A stretch of DNA of 64,000 bases from Pseudomonas sp. MYb118 (GCF_040947875.1 NZ_JBFRXN010000002.1:1984001-2048000), one strand, 5' to 3'; counted from the stretch's first letter, positions 42,166 through 50,299 are shown. Notes: a model not told the origin generated them from the sequence alone. Made by a program: numbers and translations.

Positions 42166-42247
42166 GTTGCTAGATAAGCCTTAAGTCGATTGTTATCCGT
42201 GTTTTGCGCAAGATTTAAGACGAAAGGCGTATTAGTCTCTTCTAAAG

Positions 42248-42261
42248 CCGATATTTATCGG
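42248..42261. promoter_or_regulatory. Palindrome upstream of aguB
   Basis: CCGATATTTATCGG, 6-bp arms and a 2-bp centre, about 72 bp upstream of the aguB ATG and next to the -10-like GATATAAAG. A regulator-binding site is plausible. In P. aeruginosa the agu genes are controlled by the TetR-type AguR, which is not in this window. Confidence 0.4.
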
Positions 42262-42332
42262 ATATAAAGTCGCCAACAACGAGGCGTGGATGAACCATGC
42301 CCGACCGTCACGCACTTGCCCGGAGATGATTC

Positions 42333-43211
42333 ATGAGCCGTATCGTTACCGTCGCCGCCACCCAGATGGCCTGTTCCTGGGACCTGGAAGCCAACCTGGA
42401 AACCGCCGAGAGACTGGTGCGCGAGGCTGCGGCCAAAGGCGCGCAGATCATCCTCATCCAGGAGCTGTTCGAGGCGCCGTATTTCTGCCAGAAGCCCAAC
42501 CCGGATTACCTGCAACTGGCCACGACGGTCGAAGACAACGTCGCCATCAAGCACTTCCAGAAAGTCGCCCAGGAGCTGCAAGTGGTGTTGCCGATCAGCT
42601 TTTACGAGCTGGCCGGTCGTGCGCGCTTCAACAGCATCGCGATCATCGACGCCGACGGCAGCAACCTCGGGATTTATCGGAAAAGCCACATCCCGGACGG
42701 GCCTGGCTATCACGAGAAGTACTACTTCAACCCGGGCGATACTGGCTTCAAGGTGTGGAATACCCGTTACGCGAAAATCGGTGTGGGCATCTGCTGGGAC
42801 CAGTGGTTCCCGGAATGCGCGCGCAGCATGGCGTTGCAGGGCGCGGAAATCCTGTTCTACCCGACCGCCATCGGCAGCGAGCCGCACGACAAGACCATTT
42901 CGTCCCGCGATCACTGGCAGCGCGTGCAGCAGGGCCATGCCGGCGCCAACCTGATGCCACTGGTCGCCAGCAACCGCATCGGCAACGAAGAACAGGACGG
43001 CTACGACATCACCTTCTACGGCTCCTCGTTCATCGCCAACCAGTTCGGCGAGAAAGTCCAGGAGCTGGACCGCACCGAGGAGGGCGTCCTGGTCCACCGT
43101 TTCGACCTCGACGAGCTGGAGCACATCCGCAGTGCATGGGGCTCCTTCCGTGATCGCCGTCCGAACCTGTATGGTGCTCTCAAAACCCTCGACGGTTCCC
43201 TGGAGTCCTGA
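42333..43211 (+). CDS. aguB: N-carbamoylputrescine amidohydrolase AguB
   Basis: 292-residue nitrilase-superfamily enzyme hydrolysing N-carbamoylputrescine to putrescine, CO2 and ammonia. The catalytic Glu-Lys-Cys is E44 ([10 protein letters not shown]), K117 ([18 protein letters not shown]) and C154 ([10 protein letters not shown]). It is the second step after AguA. The genes are adjacent, 5 bp apart, and should form one operon. A REP pair and a palindrome lie upstream. Confidence 0.95.
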   Translation: MSRIVTVAATQMACSWDLEANLETAERLVREAAAKGAQIILIQELFEAPYFCQKPNPDYLQLATTVEDNVAIKHFQKVAQELQVVLPISFYELAGRARFNSIAIIDADGSNLGIYRKSHIPDGPGYHEKYYFNPGDTGFKVWNTRYAKIGVGICWDQWFPECARSMALQGAEILFYPTAIGSEPHDKTISSRDHWQRVQQGHAGANLMPLVASNRIGNEEQDGYDITFYGSSFIANQFGEKVQELDRTEEGVLVHRFDLDELEHIRSAWGSFRDRRPNLYGALKTLDGSLES

Positions 43212-43216
43212 TCGTC

Positions 43217-44323
43217 ATGACCACATTAAACAGCACACCCCGCGCCGACGGCTTCTACATGCCGGCCGAGTGGGCCCCGCAAACCCAGACCTGGATGATC
43301 TGGCCCGAGCGCCCGGACAACTGGCGCCTGGGCGGCAAGCCGGCGCAAGCCGCACACGTCGCGGTGGCCAAGGCCATTGCCCGGTTCGAACCGGTGACCG
43401 TCGCCGTGTCCGCCGGCCAATACGAAAACGCCCGGGCGCGCCTGGACGTGCCGAATATTCGCGTGGTGGAGATGTCCAGCGACGATGCCTGGGTGCGCGA
43501 CACCGGCCCGACCTTCGTCATCAACAACAGCGGCGAAGTCCGTGGCGTGAACTGGGACTTCAATTCCTGGGGTGGTTTTGACGGTGGCCTGTATTCGCCG
43601 TGGAACCGCGACTCCCAGGTTGGCGGCAAAATCCTCGAAATCGAGCGCAGCCCGCGTTATCGCACCGAAGGTTTTGTGCTGGAAGGCGGTTCGATTCACG
43701 TCGACGGCGAAGGTACTCTGATCACCACCGAAGAGTGCCTGCTCAACCGCAATCGCAATCCGCATCTCAAACGCGAAGAGATCGAAGCAGTGCTCAACGC
43801 ACAGCTGGCTGTGGATAAAATCATCTGGCTGCCCGACGGTCTGTTCAACGATGAAACCGACGGTCATGTGGATAACTTCTGCTGCTACGTGCGCCCCGGC
43901 GAGGTCCTGCTGGCCTGGACTGACGATCCGCAGGATCCGAACTACCCGCGCTGCCAGGCGGCAATGAAGGTCCTGCAAAGCAGCACCGACGCCAAAGGGC
44001 GCCCGTTCACGGTGCACAAGATGCCGATTCCGGGGCCGTTGTATGCCACCGAAGAAGAATGCGCCGGTGTCGACCCTGTGGATGGTACCCAGGAGCGTAA
44101 TCCATCGGTGCGCCTGGCCGGTTCCTACGTGAACTTCCTGATCGTCAACGGCGGCATCATCGCGCCGAGCTTCGACGACCCGCTGGACGGCCCGGCCAAG
44201 GAGATTTTGCAGAGCCTGTTCCCGCAGCACGAAGTGGTCATGGTGCCAGGCCGTGAACTGTTACTGGGGGGCGGCAATATCCATTGCCTTACCCAACAGC
44301 AACCCGCACCGCATAAAGAGTGA
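43217..44323 (+). CDS. aguA: Agmatine deiminase AguA
   Basis: 368-residue guanidino-modifying enzyme converting agmatine to N-carbamoylputrescine and ammonia. The catalytic Cys is C357 in [12 protein letters not shown]. Asp and His residues are visible in [15 protein letters not shown] and [12 protein letters not shown]. It follows aguB by 5 bp and ends at a good intrinsic terminator. With AguB it makes putrescine from arginine-derived agmatine. Confidence 0.96.
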   Translation: MTTLNSTPRADGFYMPAEWAPQTQTWMIWPERPDNWRLGGKPAQAAHVAVAKAIARFEPVTVAVSAGQYENARARLDVPNIRVVEMSSDDAWVRDTGPTFVINNSGEVRGVNWDFNSWGGFDGGLYSPWNRDSQVGGKILEIERSPRYRTEGFVLEGGSIHVDGEGTLITTEECLLNRNRNPHLKREEIEAVLNAQLAVDKIIWLPDGLFNDETDGHVDNFCCYVRPGEVLLAWTDDPQDPNYPRCQAAMKVLQSSTDAKGRPFTVHKMPIPGPLYATEEECAGVDPVDGTQERNPSVRLAGSYVNFLIVNGGIIAPSFDDPLDGPAKEILQSLFPQHEVVMVPGRELLLGGGNIHCLTQQQPAPHKE

Positions 44324-44395
44324 GTGCAGTTGTAACAGACTGAGTTCCTTACAAAATCGGTCGGGCAGAGGTTTTTCCTCGACACCCGGCCAGAA

Positions 44396-44427
44396 GCCCG
44401 CAGCCCGCAAGGACTGCGGGCTTTTTT
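44396..44427 (+). terminator. Intrinsic terminator of aguBA
   Basis: Stem GCCCGCAG / CTGCGGGC with a 10-base loop and TTTTTT, about 70 bp after the aguA stop. Confidence 0.9.
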
Positions 44428-44456
44428 GTATCCGTTAACTCACCGCCGCGACACAT

Positions 44457-44472
44457 TGGCACAGCTCTTGTA
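44457..44472 (+). promoter_or_regulatory. Sigma54-like promoter with weak -12
   Basis: TGGCACAGCTCTTGTA has the perfect -24 element TGGCAC and the right spacing to TTGT, where the consensus is TTGC. It would start transcription near 44483, about 85 bp before the small ORF at 44569. Confidence 0.4.
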
Positions 44473-44568
44473 TCCGTCATGAGGTGAAACGGGGAGGGGG
44501 AGAGCTTCGATGTTCTGTCATAAACCTTGGATAAGTTAGCCGCTCACGAACCGGGAGAGAGCGCGGAA

Positions 44569-44781
44569 ATGAACGCTGAAATGAATATGGTGAACGAGCG
44601 GGCACCGCATCCCCTGGCAGTAAACAGTGAATCGCTCCAGGTCCTGGCGCATTGGTTGAAGTCCAACGGAACGCGTCAGATCAGAGAACCTGATCCGCGC
44701 CGGATGATGATCGAGCGCTACCCCGCTGGTTTATTCAGCGAAGCGGAACTGGATGCGCTGTGGGATGTGATGGAAGGATGA
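44569..44781 (+). CDS. Small hypothetical protein, 70 residues
   Basis: Starts at ATG 44569 after a purine-rich GGGAGAGAGCGCGGAA. The longer frame upstream begins only at TTG. The sequence includes LQVLAHWLKSNGTRQIREPD and ends FSEAELDALWDVMEG. It is acidic with helical stretches, and has no signal peptide or membrane helix. Its own terminator follows 27 bp after the stop, and a sigma54-like site precedes it, so it looks like an independent transcription unit. Family not recognised. Confidence 0.6.
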   Translation: MNAEMNMVNERAPHPLAVNSESLQVLAHWLKSNGTRQIREPDPRRMMIERYPAGLFSEAELDALWDVMEG

Positions 44782-44807
44782 AAAAGAATAAACAACGGAT
44801 TGATCGA

Positions 44808-44837
44808 AACGCTGCCAGGATGGCGGCGTTTTTTTTG
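44808..44837 (+). terminator. Intrinsic terminator of the small gene
   Basis: AACGCTGCC / GGCGGCGTT stem with one mismatch and eight T. Confidence 0.88.
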
Positions 44838-44851
44838 GCTTGCACCTTCCC

Positions 44852-44942
44852 CTGTGGGAGCGGGCTTGCTCGCGAATGCGGTGTCTCAGTTACTTAATCC
44901 ATCACTGACACACCGCATTCGCGAGCAAGCCCGCTCCCACAG
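44852..44942. repeat. REP inverted pair, third variant
   Basis: Two inverted copies of GGGAGCGGGCTTGCTCGCGA extended to AATGCGGTGT, TGTGGG ends outward. Both arms share the same substitutions, so this is a distinct lineage from the other two. Confidence 0.9.
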
Positions 44943-44990
44943 TCGGCGTTGCTTATAGCTTTTGCGCCTATATTCAGACGATTCACGAAA

Positions 44991-45020
44991 TTGACACAGA
45001 CTTCCGGGCACGACTAGGAT
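44991..45020 (+). promoter_or_regulatory. Predicted sigma70 promoter of the porin leader
   Basis: TTGACA (44991-44996), 18-bp spacer, TAGGAT (45015-45020). Transcription from about 45027 would include the hairpin at 45067 and a leader of about 160 nt before the porin start. Confidence 0.5.
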
Positions 45021-45066
45021 GCCCTCCAGCGCCTGTGGCCAACCGCCATGACTCAAAAATAATAAC

Positions 45067-45106
45067 AAGGCCCGCCACGTTTTCACGTGGGCGGGCCTTA
45101 TTGTTT
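45067..45106 (+). terminator. Strong hairpin in the porin leader (terminator or attenuator)
   Basis: AAGGCCCGCCACG / CGTGGGCGGGCCTT forms a long GC stem followed by ATTGTTT. It lies between the predicted promoter and the porin gene, so it either ends an RNA of about 75 nt or attenuates the porin mRNA. AATAATAA, an Hfq/Crc-type motif, directly precedes it (45058-45065). Confidence 0.6.
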
Positions 45107-45187
45107 CGGGATGAAAAAAGAGTGCGATAGCGCCGATTCAGCCGTTCGACACAGCGCGTATCCACCCGTCATTAGGAAAAAAACAAA

Positions 45188-46474
45188 ATGTTGAATAAGC
45201 GGATCAGTCTGATCGCTCTGGGGATGTTGAGCGCTACTTCGGCTATGGCTAACGACCAGGCCGAATCCAAGGGTTTCGTTGAAGACAGCAGCCTGAAAGT
45301 GCTGCTGCGCAACGCCTACATCAATCGTGACTACAAAGACGGTCGCGCGGACAAGGCCGAGTGGGGCCAAGGCGCCATCGGTACCTTCTCGTCCGGTTTC
45401 ACCCAAGGCACCGTCGGTGTGGGTGTGGACGCATTCGGTCTGTACGCGCTGCGTCTGGATGGCGGCAAGGGCCGCACCGGCGCGCAAGGCATCGACTTCT
45501 TCAAGAAGGGCGACAGCGGCAACGCGGCCGATGACCTGTCCAAGGGCGGCGCTGCGGTCAAATTCCGCATTTCCAACACCGTGCTGACCTACGGCGATCA
45601 AATGCCGGCGCTACCAGTGCTGAGCTACGACAACGTGCGTCTGCTGCCGGAAAGCTACACCGGTACCCTGATCACCTCGAAAGAAATCAAGGGCCTGGAA
45701 CTGAACGCCGGTCGCTTCACTGCTGAATCGCGCAAAAGCGCCGAAGGTCGTGACAGTGGTGGCCTGAAGTCGATCAACGTATTGGGCGGTAGCTACCAGT
45801 TCACCGAACAATTCAAGGCGGCGCTGTACGCGTCCGACGTTGAAGACGTGCTGAAGAAGCAATACGTCAACGCCAACTACGTGTTCCCGATCGACAAGGA
45901 ACAGTCCCTGACCCTGGACTTCAACGGCTACCGCACCAAGCTGGACAATTCCTACGTCCGCGAAAACGGTGTGACCGGCGACGACAACAAGATCTGGAGC
46001 CTGGCAGCCACCTACGCCACCGGCCCGCACTCCTTCACCGTGGCGCACCAGCGCAGCACCGGTGACAGCAACCTGGGCTACGCCTACGGCGGCTACCAGA
46101 AAGATCAAGGTCGTGTGGGTGATGGCGGCAACACTATCTACCTGGCGAACTCCTACTGGTCCGACTTCAACGCTGAAGACGAACGCAGCTGGCAACTGGG
46201 CTACGGCCTGGACTTCAGCGCATTCGGCGTACCTGGCCTGAGCTACAACTTCGCCTACGTGCGTGGTGACAACATCACCACCTCCACCAGCGAAGGTGGC
46301 ACCGAGCGCGAAATCTTCAACCAGTTCAAGTACGTCGTACAGAGCGGCCCGGCCAAAGACCTGAGCGTGAAACTGCGTAGCTCGGTTCTGCGTGTGTCGC
46401 AGAAATCCAGCGAATACAACGTCAGCGGTAACGAACTGCGCGTGTTCGTCGACTACCCGATCAACATCTTCTGA
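45188..46474 (+). CDS. OprD-family outer-membrane porin
   Basis: 428-residue outer-membrane barrel. Signal peptide about 1-21 (ending SATSAMA). The mature start and SSLKVLLRNAYINRDYKDG are typical of the OprD/OccK group, with FSSGFTQGTVGVGVDAFGLYA and a C-terminal strand ending in Phe (VFVDYPINIF). The subfamily resembles OprE/OprQ types. The substrate is probably a small carboxylate or amino acid. The A-rich stretch between AGGA and ATG contains AAAAACAA (45179-45186), a possible Hfq/Crc site. A terminator follows. Confidence 0.92.
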   Translation: MLNKRISLIALGMLSATSAMANDQAESKGFVEDSSLKVLLRNAYINRDYKDGRADKAEWGQGAIGTFSSGFTQGTVGVGVDAFGLYALRLDGGKGRTGAQGIDFFKKGDSGNAADDLSKGGAAVKFRISNTVLTYGDQMPALPVLSYDNVRLLPESYTGTLITSKEIKGLELNAGRFTAESRKSAEGRDSGGLKSINVLGGSYQFTEQFKAALYASDVEDVLKKQYVNANYVFPIDKEQSLTLDFNGYRTKLDNSYVRENGVTGDDNKIWSLAATYATGPHSFTVAHQRSTGDSNLGYAYGGYQKDQGRVGDGGNTIYLANSYWSDFNAEDERSWQLGYGLDFSAFGVPGLSYNFAYVRGDNITTSTSEGGTEREIFNQFKYVVQSGPAKDLSVKLRSSVLRVSQKSSEYNVSGNELRVFVDYPINIF

Positions 46475-46501
46475 TGATGGGTTGACGCTGAGTCGCTAAA
46501 G

Positions 46502-46530
46502 AAAGCCCCGACTGGTTCGGGGCTTTTTTT
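46502..46530 (+). terminator. Intrinsic terminator of the porin gene
   Basis: AAAGCCCCGA, loop CTGG, TTCGGGGCTTT and a T-run, 27 bp after the stop codon. Confidence 0.92.
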
Positions 46531-46574
46531 CGCCTAGGGAAAAGGCACATACCGCGAAATCGTCGCAGGTACCT

Positions 46575-46655
46575 TGTGGGAGCGAGCCTGCTCGCGATGG
46601 TCTGAATGCCCAAGTTGTATGGGCCCTTCTTATCGCGAGCAGGCTCGCTCCCACA
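46575..46655. repeat. REP inverted pair, GG/CC lineage
   Basis: Two inverted GG/CC cores, TGTGGG ends outward, in the convergent gap between the porin and the DUF3077 gene. Confidence 0.92.
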
Positions 46656-46670
46656 GAGAGATCAGCGCTT

Positions 46671-46952
46671 TTACTCGCTCCGATTATGCATCGGAGCCTC
46701 AAGCACCTTCACCACATCATCAATGATCGCCTTGCTCATATCCTGCAAAAAATGCGAGGCCCAGGCATGGCGATCACTGTCGCGAACCATGGCGGCATCG
46801 GAGGCGAGCAGTTTGGAAATGTGCAGCAGGTCTGAAGCATGGGAGAGTGCGCTGATGATGGGGACGTCGCGGCAGACACGGAACAGCGGTTCGTTGGCGT
46901 GATAGCAGAAGGGGGTGTAGCCGATGGTTTTCAGGTCTTTGGGGCAGGTCAT
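46671..46952 (-). CDS. DUF3077-type small Pseudomonas protein
   Basis: 93 residues. EPLFRVCRDVPIISALSHAS and the Trp-containing helix HAWASHFLQDMSKAIIDDV fit the recalled DUF3077 pattern, a Pseudomonas-enriched family of unknown function. No signal peptide. The ATG overlaps the stop of an upstream 27-codon frame (ATGA), and its ribosome site is buried in a perfect hairpin, so expression seems to depend on translation of the leader. Many members occur as multicopy paralogs. Confidence 0.7.
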   Translation of the reverse strand: MTCPKDLKTIGYTPFCYHANEPLFRVCRDVPIISALSHASDLLHISKLLASDAAMVRDSDRHAWASHFLQDMSKAIIDDVVKVLEAPMHNRSE

Positions 46953-47032
46953 TGGGCACCTCCGGTTTTTAGGAGGTGGGCAAAACTTGAGCAGGTATTG
47001 GCTGAGACCATGAACAGATTGCGGGCATGCAT
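46949..47032 (-). CDS. Predicted 27-residue leader peptide of the DUF3077 gene
   Basis: ATG 47032 follows GGAG with an 8-bp spacer and reads MHARNLFMVSANTCSSFAHL to a stop that overlaps the DUF3077 start. Codons 19-26 run through the hairpin holding the downstream ribosome site, so ribosomes on the leader would open it. The frame extends upstream to another ATG at 47077, with a poorer ribosome site. Confidence 0.5.
   Translation of the reverse strand: MHARNLFMVSANTCSSFAHLLKTGGAQ
46957..46978 (-). promoter_or_regulatory. Hairpin sequestering the DUF3077 ribosome site
   Basis: In the minus-strand RNA, CACCTCC, an 8-base loop and GGAGGTG form a perfect 7-bp stem. The 3' arm is the Shine-Dalgarno sequence six bases before the ATG. 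Confidence 0.65.
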
Positions 47033-47179
47033 GAGAAGAACTCCGAGTGGTTCCTGTATCGAAATTCGAGTTCTCATGCCCGGTCGCTGATTTGGCAGCG
47101 ACGGTTTGAAATTAGCGCGAGGGAGTGATGTGCGCAATCGTGGACAGGGCTATCCCGCAAGAAGAAGTGGTTCGGATTG

Positions 47180-47503
47180 TTACGCCGATTGAACCCGAGA
47201 AATGACGATCCCAGGCAAGCCGCCTGTGTCGCTGGACGACAGAGTGAACGTGCTGCGAAAGCCGAGTTTATCCAGCATGTCCATCATTGCATCAATCGTG
47301 AACTTCTCGATCTTCCCGGTGGCCAGTTCTGAAACGCGAGATTGAGCGATGTCTAACCGGGCTGCCGCCTCGCTCTGTTTGAGGTTGAGCGTTTTGAGGC
47401 AGTCAGTGATGAACATCGACAGCGCCATTTTCAAAGCCATCTTGCTGGCGATCTCATCATCATGGGTGACATGGAACGGACTTTCGAAGAATTGAATGGC
47501 CAT
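47180..47503 (-). CDS. Orphan XRE-family antitoxin-like regulator
   Basis: 107 residues with an HTH core LNLKQSEAAARLDIAQSRVS then ELATGKIEKFTIDAMMDMLD, the pattern of HigA-like antitoxins of the HTH_37 group. N-terminal helix KMALKMALSMFITDCLKTL. No toxin gene adjoins it on either side: upstream is a 200-bp gap and downstream a leader region. A palindrome sits just upstream, suggesting autorepression. Confidence 0.75.
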   Translation of the reverse strand: MAIQFFESPFHVTHDDEIASKMALKMALSMFITDCLKTLNLKQSEAAARLDIAQSRVSELATGKIEKFTIDAMMDMLDKLGFRSTFTLSSSDTGGLPGIVISRVQSA

Positions 47504-47519
47504 GATTTATCCTTGAACG

Positions 47520-47541
47520 TTTATCTAAAATTTCAGATAAA
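47520..47541. promoter_or_regulatory. Operator palindrome of the XRE regulator
   Basis: TTTATCT and AGATAAA arms around an 8-bp AT-rich centre, 17 bp upstream of the XRE start codon. Typical position for autoregulation. Confidence 0.6.
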
Positions 47542-47721
47542 TCAAAGGCTAGCCGATTGACCATTTTTTCTCTACGCATTTTTTCTTGCTGGAGATAACC
47601 GATTACACCACGTAACTAATGATGTTCCCGCCCCCACCTTTTTTCCCACCCCTCACACGCCTACATTTAGCTCCAACACCTACCCATCATCCCGATGAGC
47701 AGGTCACTGGAGATCTTCCTC

Positions 47722-47943
47722 ATGCCTTTCGTAAGCGTACGTATCACCCGCGACGGCGTTACCTCTGAGCAGAAAGCTCAGGTGATCGCCGAAATCACGG
47801 AAACGCTGCAACGCGTGCTTAAAAAAGACCCGCATCTGACCCACATCGTGATCGAAGAAGTCGACACCGATAACTGGGGCTACGCCGGGATTACCACCAC
47901 CCAGTATCGAAAACAGCTGGCAGAAGAGGGGGGCAAGTCGTGA
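47722..47943 (+). CDS. 4-oxalocrotonate tautomerase-family protein
   Basis: 73 residues. After removal of Met the catalytic Pro is first (MPFVSVRITRDG). Start ATG 47722 lies 8 bp after GGAG. A longer frame with nine extra residues would bury the Pro and is rejected. First gene of a three-gene unit with a DsbA-like protein (GTGA overlap) and an SDR. Substrate unknown. Confidence 0.85.
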   Translation: MPFVSVRITRDGVTSEQKAQVIAEITETLQRVLKKDPHLTHIVIEEVDTDNWGYAGITTTQYRKQLAEEGGKS

Positions 47944-48596
47944 CGGCGCCGGTTTCCATCGACTTCATCTCGGACGTGGTCTGCCCCTGGTGTGCCTTGG
48001 GCGCGACGGCGCTGGAGCAAGCGATCGCGAATGTGGCCGGTGAAGTATCGGTCGAGCTGACCTACCAGCCCTTCGAGCTGAACCCGAACATGCCGGCTGA
48101 AGGCGAGAAGGCTGTCGAGCACTTGATGCGCAAATACGGGCGCACCGCTGAAGACGTCGCCGCCGGTAAAGCCATGCAAATCGCTCGCGGCGAGGCCATC
48201 GGTTTCAAGTTCGATCTGGAGAAGCGCAGCCATTTCTACAACACCTTCGATGCCCATCGCTTGTTGTTCTGGGCGTTGCAGCAAGGAAGGCAGGTAGCAC
48301 TGAAGAAGATTCTGCTGCGCGCTTACTTCAGCGAAGGCCAGAACCCGAGCGACCAGCCGACGCTGGTTCGCCTGGCAGCCGAAGCAGGCCTGGATTCAGC
48401 AGCGGCGGAGGAAGTTCTGAGCTCCGGCGCGTTCGCCCAGGAAGTGCGTGAACAGCAAGCGTTCTACCAACAACGCGGCATCAACTCGGTCCCGGCCATG
48501 GTCCTCAACGGTCGCCACCTGGTGTCGGGTTCGCAATCGGTCGAGTACTACGAACAGATGTTGAGACAAATGGCCAAGGCCCCCGCCGAAGCCTGA
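47940..48596 (+). CDS. DsbA/FrnE-family oxidoreductase
   Basis: 218-residue cytoplasmic thioredoxin-fold protein of the FrnE/2-hydroxychromene isomerase-like group. Redox motif CPWC at residues 15-18 (DVVCPWCALG). Cis-Pro region INSVPAMVLNGRHLVSG near the C-terminus. No signal peptide. GTG start overlapping the tautomerase stop. May act in oxidative stress or aromatic metabolism. Confidence 0.88.
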   Translation: MTAPVSIDFISDVVCPWCALGATALEQAIANVAGEVSVELTYQPFELNPNMPAEGEKAVEHLMRKYGRTAEDVAAGKAMQIARGEAIGFKFDLEKRSHFYNTFDAHRLLFWALQQGRQVALKKILLRAYFSEGQNPSDQPTLVRLAAEAGLDSAAAEEVLSSGAFAQEVREQQAFYQQRGINSVPAMVLNGRHLVSGSQSVEYYEQMLRQMAKAPAEA

Positions 48597-48634
48597 TTAC
48601 TTTCCAGACCCTTATCCATTTGTAGAGGTTCATC

Positions 48635-49345
48635 ATGAGCAATTCGAAAAAAGTCATCGTTATCACTGGCGCTTCCCAAGGTCTCGGCGCAGGCATGGTC
48701 AAGGCATTCCGTGACCTGGACTACAAAGTCGTCGCCACCTCGCGCTCGATCAAACCGTCCACCGACCCGGACATCCTCACCGTGGCCGGTGACATCGGTA
48801 ACCCGGAAGTCGCACAGAAAGTCATCCGCGAGGCCGTCGAACGTTTCGGTCGCGTCGACACCCTGATCAACAACGCCGGGATCTTCGTCGCCAAACCCTT
48901 CACCGAGTACACCGCTGAAGACTACGCCAACGTACTGTCGGTGAACCTCAACGGCTTCTTCTACATCACCCAACTGGCCATCGCCGAAATGGAAAAACAT
49001 GGCAGCGGCCACGTGGTGAACATCACCACCAGCCTGGTCGACCATGCCATCGACGGCGTGCCATCGGTATTGGCCTCGCTGACCAAAGGCGGCCTGAACG
49101 CCGCCACCAAATCCCTGGCCATCGAATACGCCAAACGCGGGATTCGGGTGAACGCAGTGAGCCCTGGCATCATCAAGACGCCGATGCATGGCGAGGAAAC
49201 CCACGCGGCACTGGGCGCACTGCATCCGGTCGGGCACATGGGCGAGATCAGCGACATCGCGCAGGCGGTTGTGTACCTGGATTCGGCCAACTTCGTGACG
49301 GGTGAGATCCTGCACGTGGATGGTGGGCAGAGTGCGGGGCACTGA
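48635..49345 (+). CDS. SDR-fold oxidoreductase lacking the catalytic Tyr
   Basis: 236 residues. Cofactor motif TGASQGLGAG (11-20), NNAG (79-82), S133 and K151 are present, but the Y-x-x-x-K position 147 is Ala in GVPSVLASLTKGG. PGIIKTPMHGEE is normal. The chain is otherwise complete, so the protein either uses a different acid or is not a standard dehydrogenase. Last gene of the tautomerase-DsbA-SDR unit, 38 bp after the DsbA gene. Confidence 0.85.
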   Translation: MSNSKKVIVITGASQGLGAGMVKAFRDLDYKVVATSRSIKPSTDPDILTVAGDIGNPEVAQKVIREAVERFGRVDTLINNAGIFVAKPFTEYTAEDYANVLSVNLNGFFYITQLAIAEMEKHGSGHVVNITTSLVDHAIDGVPSVLASLTKGGLNAATKSLAIEYAKRGIRVNAVSPGIIKTPMHGEETHAALGALHPVGHMGEISDIAQAVVYLDSANFVTGEILHVDGGQSAGH

Positions 49346-49364
49346 TTGTTCCTAGCCTGGAAAT

Positions 49365-49398
49365 GACAAAGCCCTCGTAGTGATACGGGGGCTTTGTC
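49365..49398 (+). terminator. Hairpin after the SDR gene
   Basis: GACAAAGCCC / GGGCTTTGTC, 10-bp stem with a 14-base loop, 19 bp after the stop, but without a U-tract. Confidence 0.5.
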
Positions 49399-49915
49399 GC
49401 GCAGTGAAAAACTTCCATTTGCGTTGCAGCAACATTGTGAATCGCTTCGGCTAGCCACCCGGTTTTGTTGACGTTGACATCGTGATTCTGAGTTTTCTAT
49501 CATCGCTCCACTACTCAGCCCCGTACGCAGTGATTCAGTTCACTGGCCGTTGGGGTGAAAAAAACCGGCCTAGCGCCGGTTTTTTCGTTTTCAAAGGATT
49601 GAAAACAATGCGTACTGGCTAACCCAAGAAATCGACGAGAAGCCAAGAAAGACAAGGCTCTCAGGCCGGTTAGAAAAGCCAACCGCTCTAACCTACTTGG
49701 GTCAGCATGAAAAGCCGAAGCACCTAGTGGAAAGGAGCTAACCATAGATGGTGCAATGCTCGCTGCTTCACAAGCTCTTTCCAGGATTTCAGAGCTCGCG
49801 ATTTATGTCTCGGCTGCTACGGGTGAGCTTTTTAAATGTAAGCAAAAAAGGCCTACATCGCTGCAAGCCCTTGTCATACGTTACCTGGGGTAAACCGGTG
49901 TTCCTATTGGCATCG
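49399..49915. other. Gene-free, lower-GC accessory stretch
   Basis: About 520 bp with no convincing gene. It holds an orphan terminator-like hairpin (49558-49585). A plus-strand frame after it is open for about 50 codons to a stop at 49737 but has no good start. Codon choice and GC differ from the neighbours, suggesting a decayed insertion. Confidence 0.4.
49558..49585. terminator. Orphan bidirectional terminator-like hairpin
   Basis: Run of A, stem CCGGC / GCCGG with a 5-base loop, run of T. No adjacent gene ends here on either strand. Confidence 0.6.
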
Positions 49916-50299
49916 CTACAAATGCTTCGACTGCTCCGCGAAGATTTTCGAAGCTAAGGCGGTACCTATAATAGTTTTGATGGTGTCTAACTGAGACGGG
50001 CTCAAGAAGCACCATGGGGTGATCCAATGAAAAATCAGGACGCCGAGCATTCCCATAAATGCGATCACCAACAGCCAGAAAATACCTATCCTGGCGTTCG
50101 ACAGATGATCACGGAATTTTTCATCCCTGCCATGCTTGGTGACAGCGGCTTCCTTATCGAGGTCGCCAGCTGCGATCGCCTTCCGTTCCTCGTTAGCAAG
50201 GCCATGATCCGCGGGTAAAGGCTTTATAGGACCGATGGGGCTCGGAATATTGATAATTGGAGCCCCAACTTTAGGGGCTTCAGCTCGTGGCTGCTGCAT
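49916..50299 (-). CDS. Small membrane protein, candidate toxin partner of the Panacea protein
   Basis: 127 residues. Pro-rich N-terminus (INIPSPIGPIKPLP), charged middle, one strong TM helix at about 71-95 (IGIFWLLVIAFMGMLGVLIF), then an amphipathic C-terminal helix (DTIKTIIGTALASKIFAEQS). It overlaps the 3' end of the DUF4065 gene by 20 bp, so the two are translated together. Small membrane proteins are among recalled PanT toxins neutralised by Panacea antitoxins. Toxicity here is inferred from context only. Confidence 0.6.
   Translation of the reverse strand: MQQPRAEAPKVGAPIINIPSPIGPIKPLPADHGLANEERKAIAAGDLDKEAAVTKHGRDEKFRDHLSNARIGIFWLLVIAFMGMLGVLIFHWITPWCFLSPSQLDTIKTIIGTALASKIFAEQSKHL

Noticed and set aside
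44991..45017. A sigma54 promoter in GGCACGACTAGGATGC before the porin
   Set aside because: The GG to GC spacing is two bases too long. A sigma70 reading (TTGACA...TAGGAT) fits better.
49748..49957. Plus-strand frame of about 69 codons
   Set aside because: No family resemblance. It overlaps the 3' end of the better-supported minus-strand membrane-protein gene.
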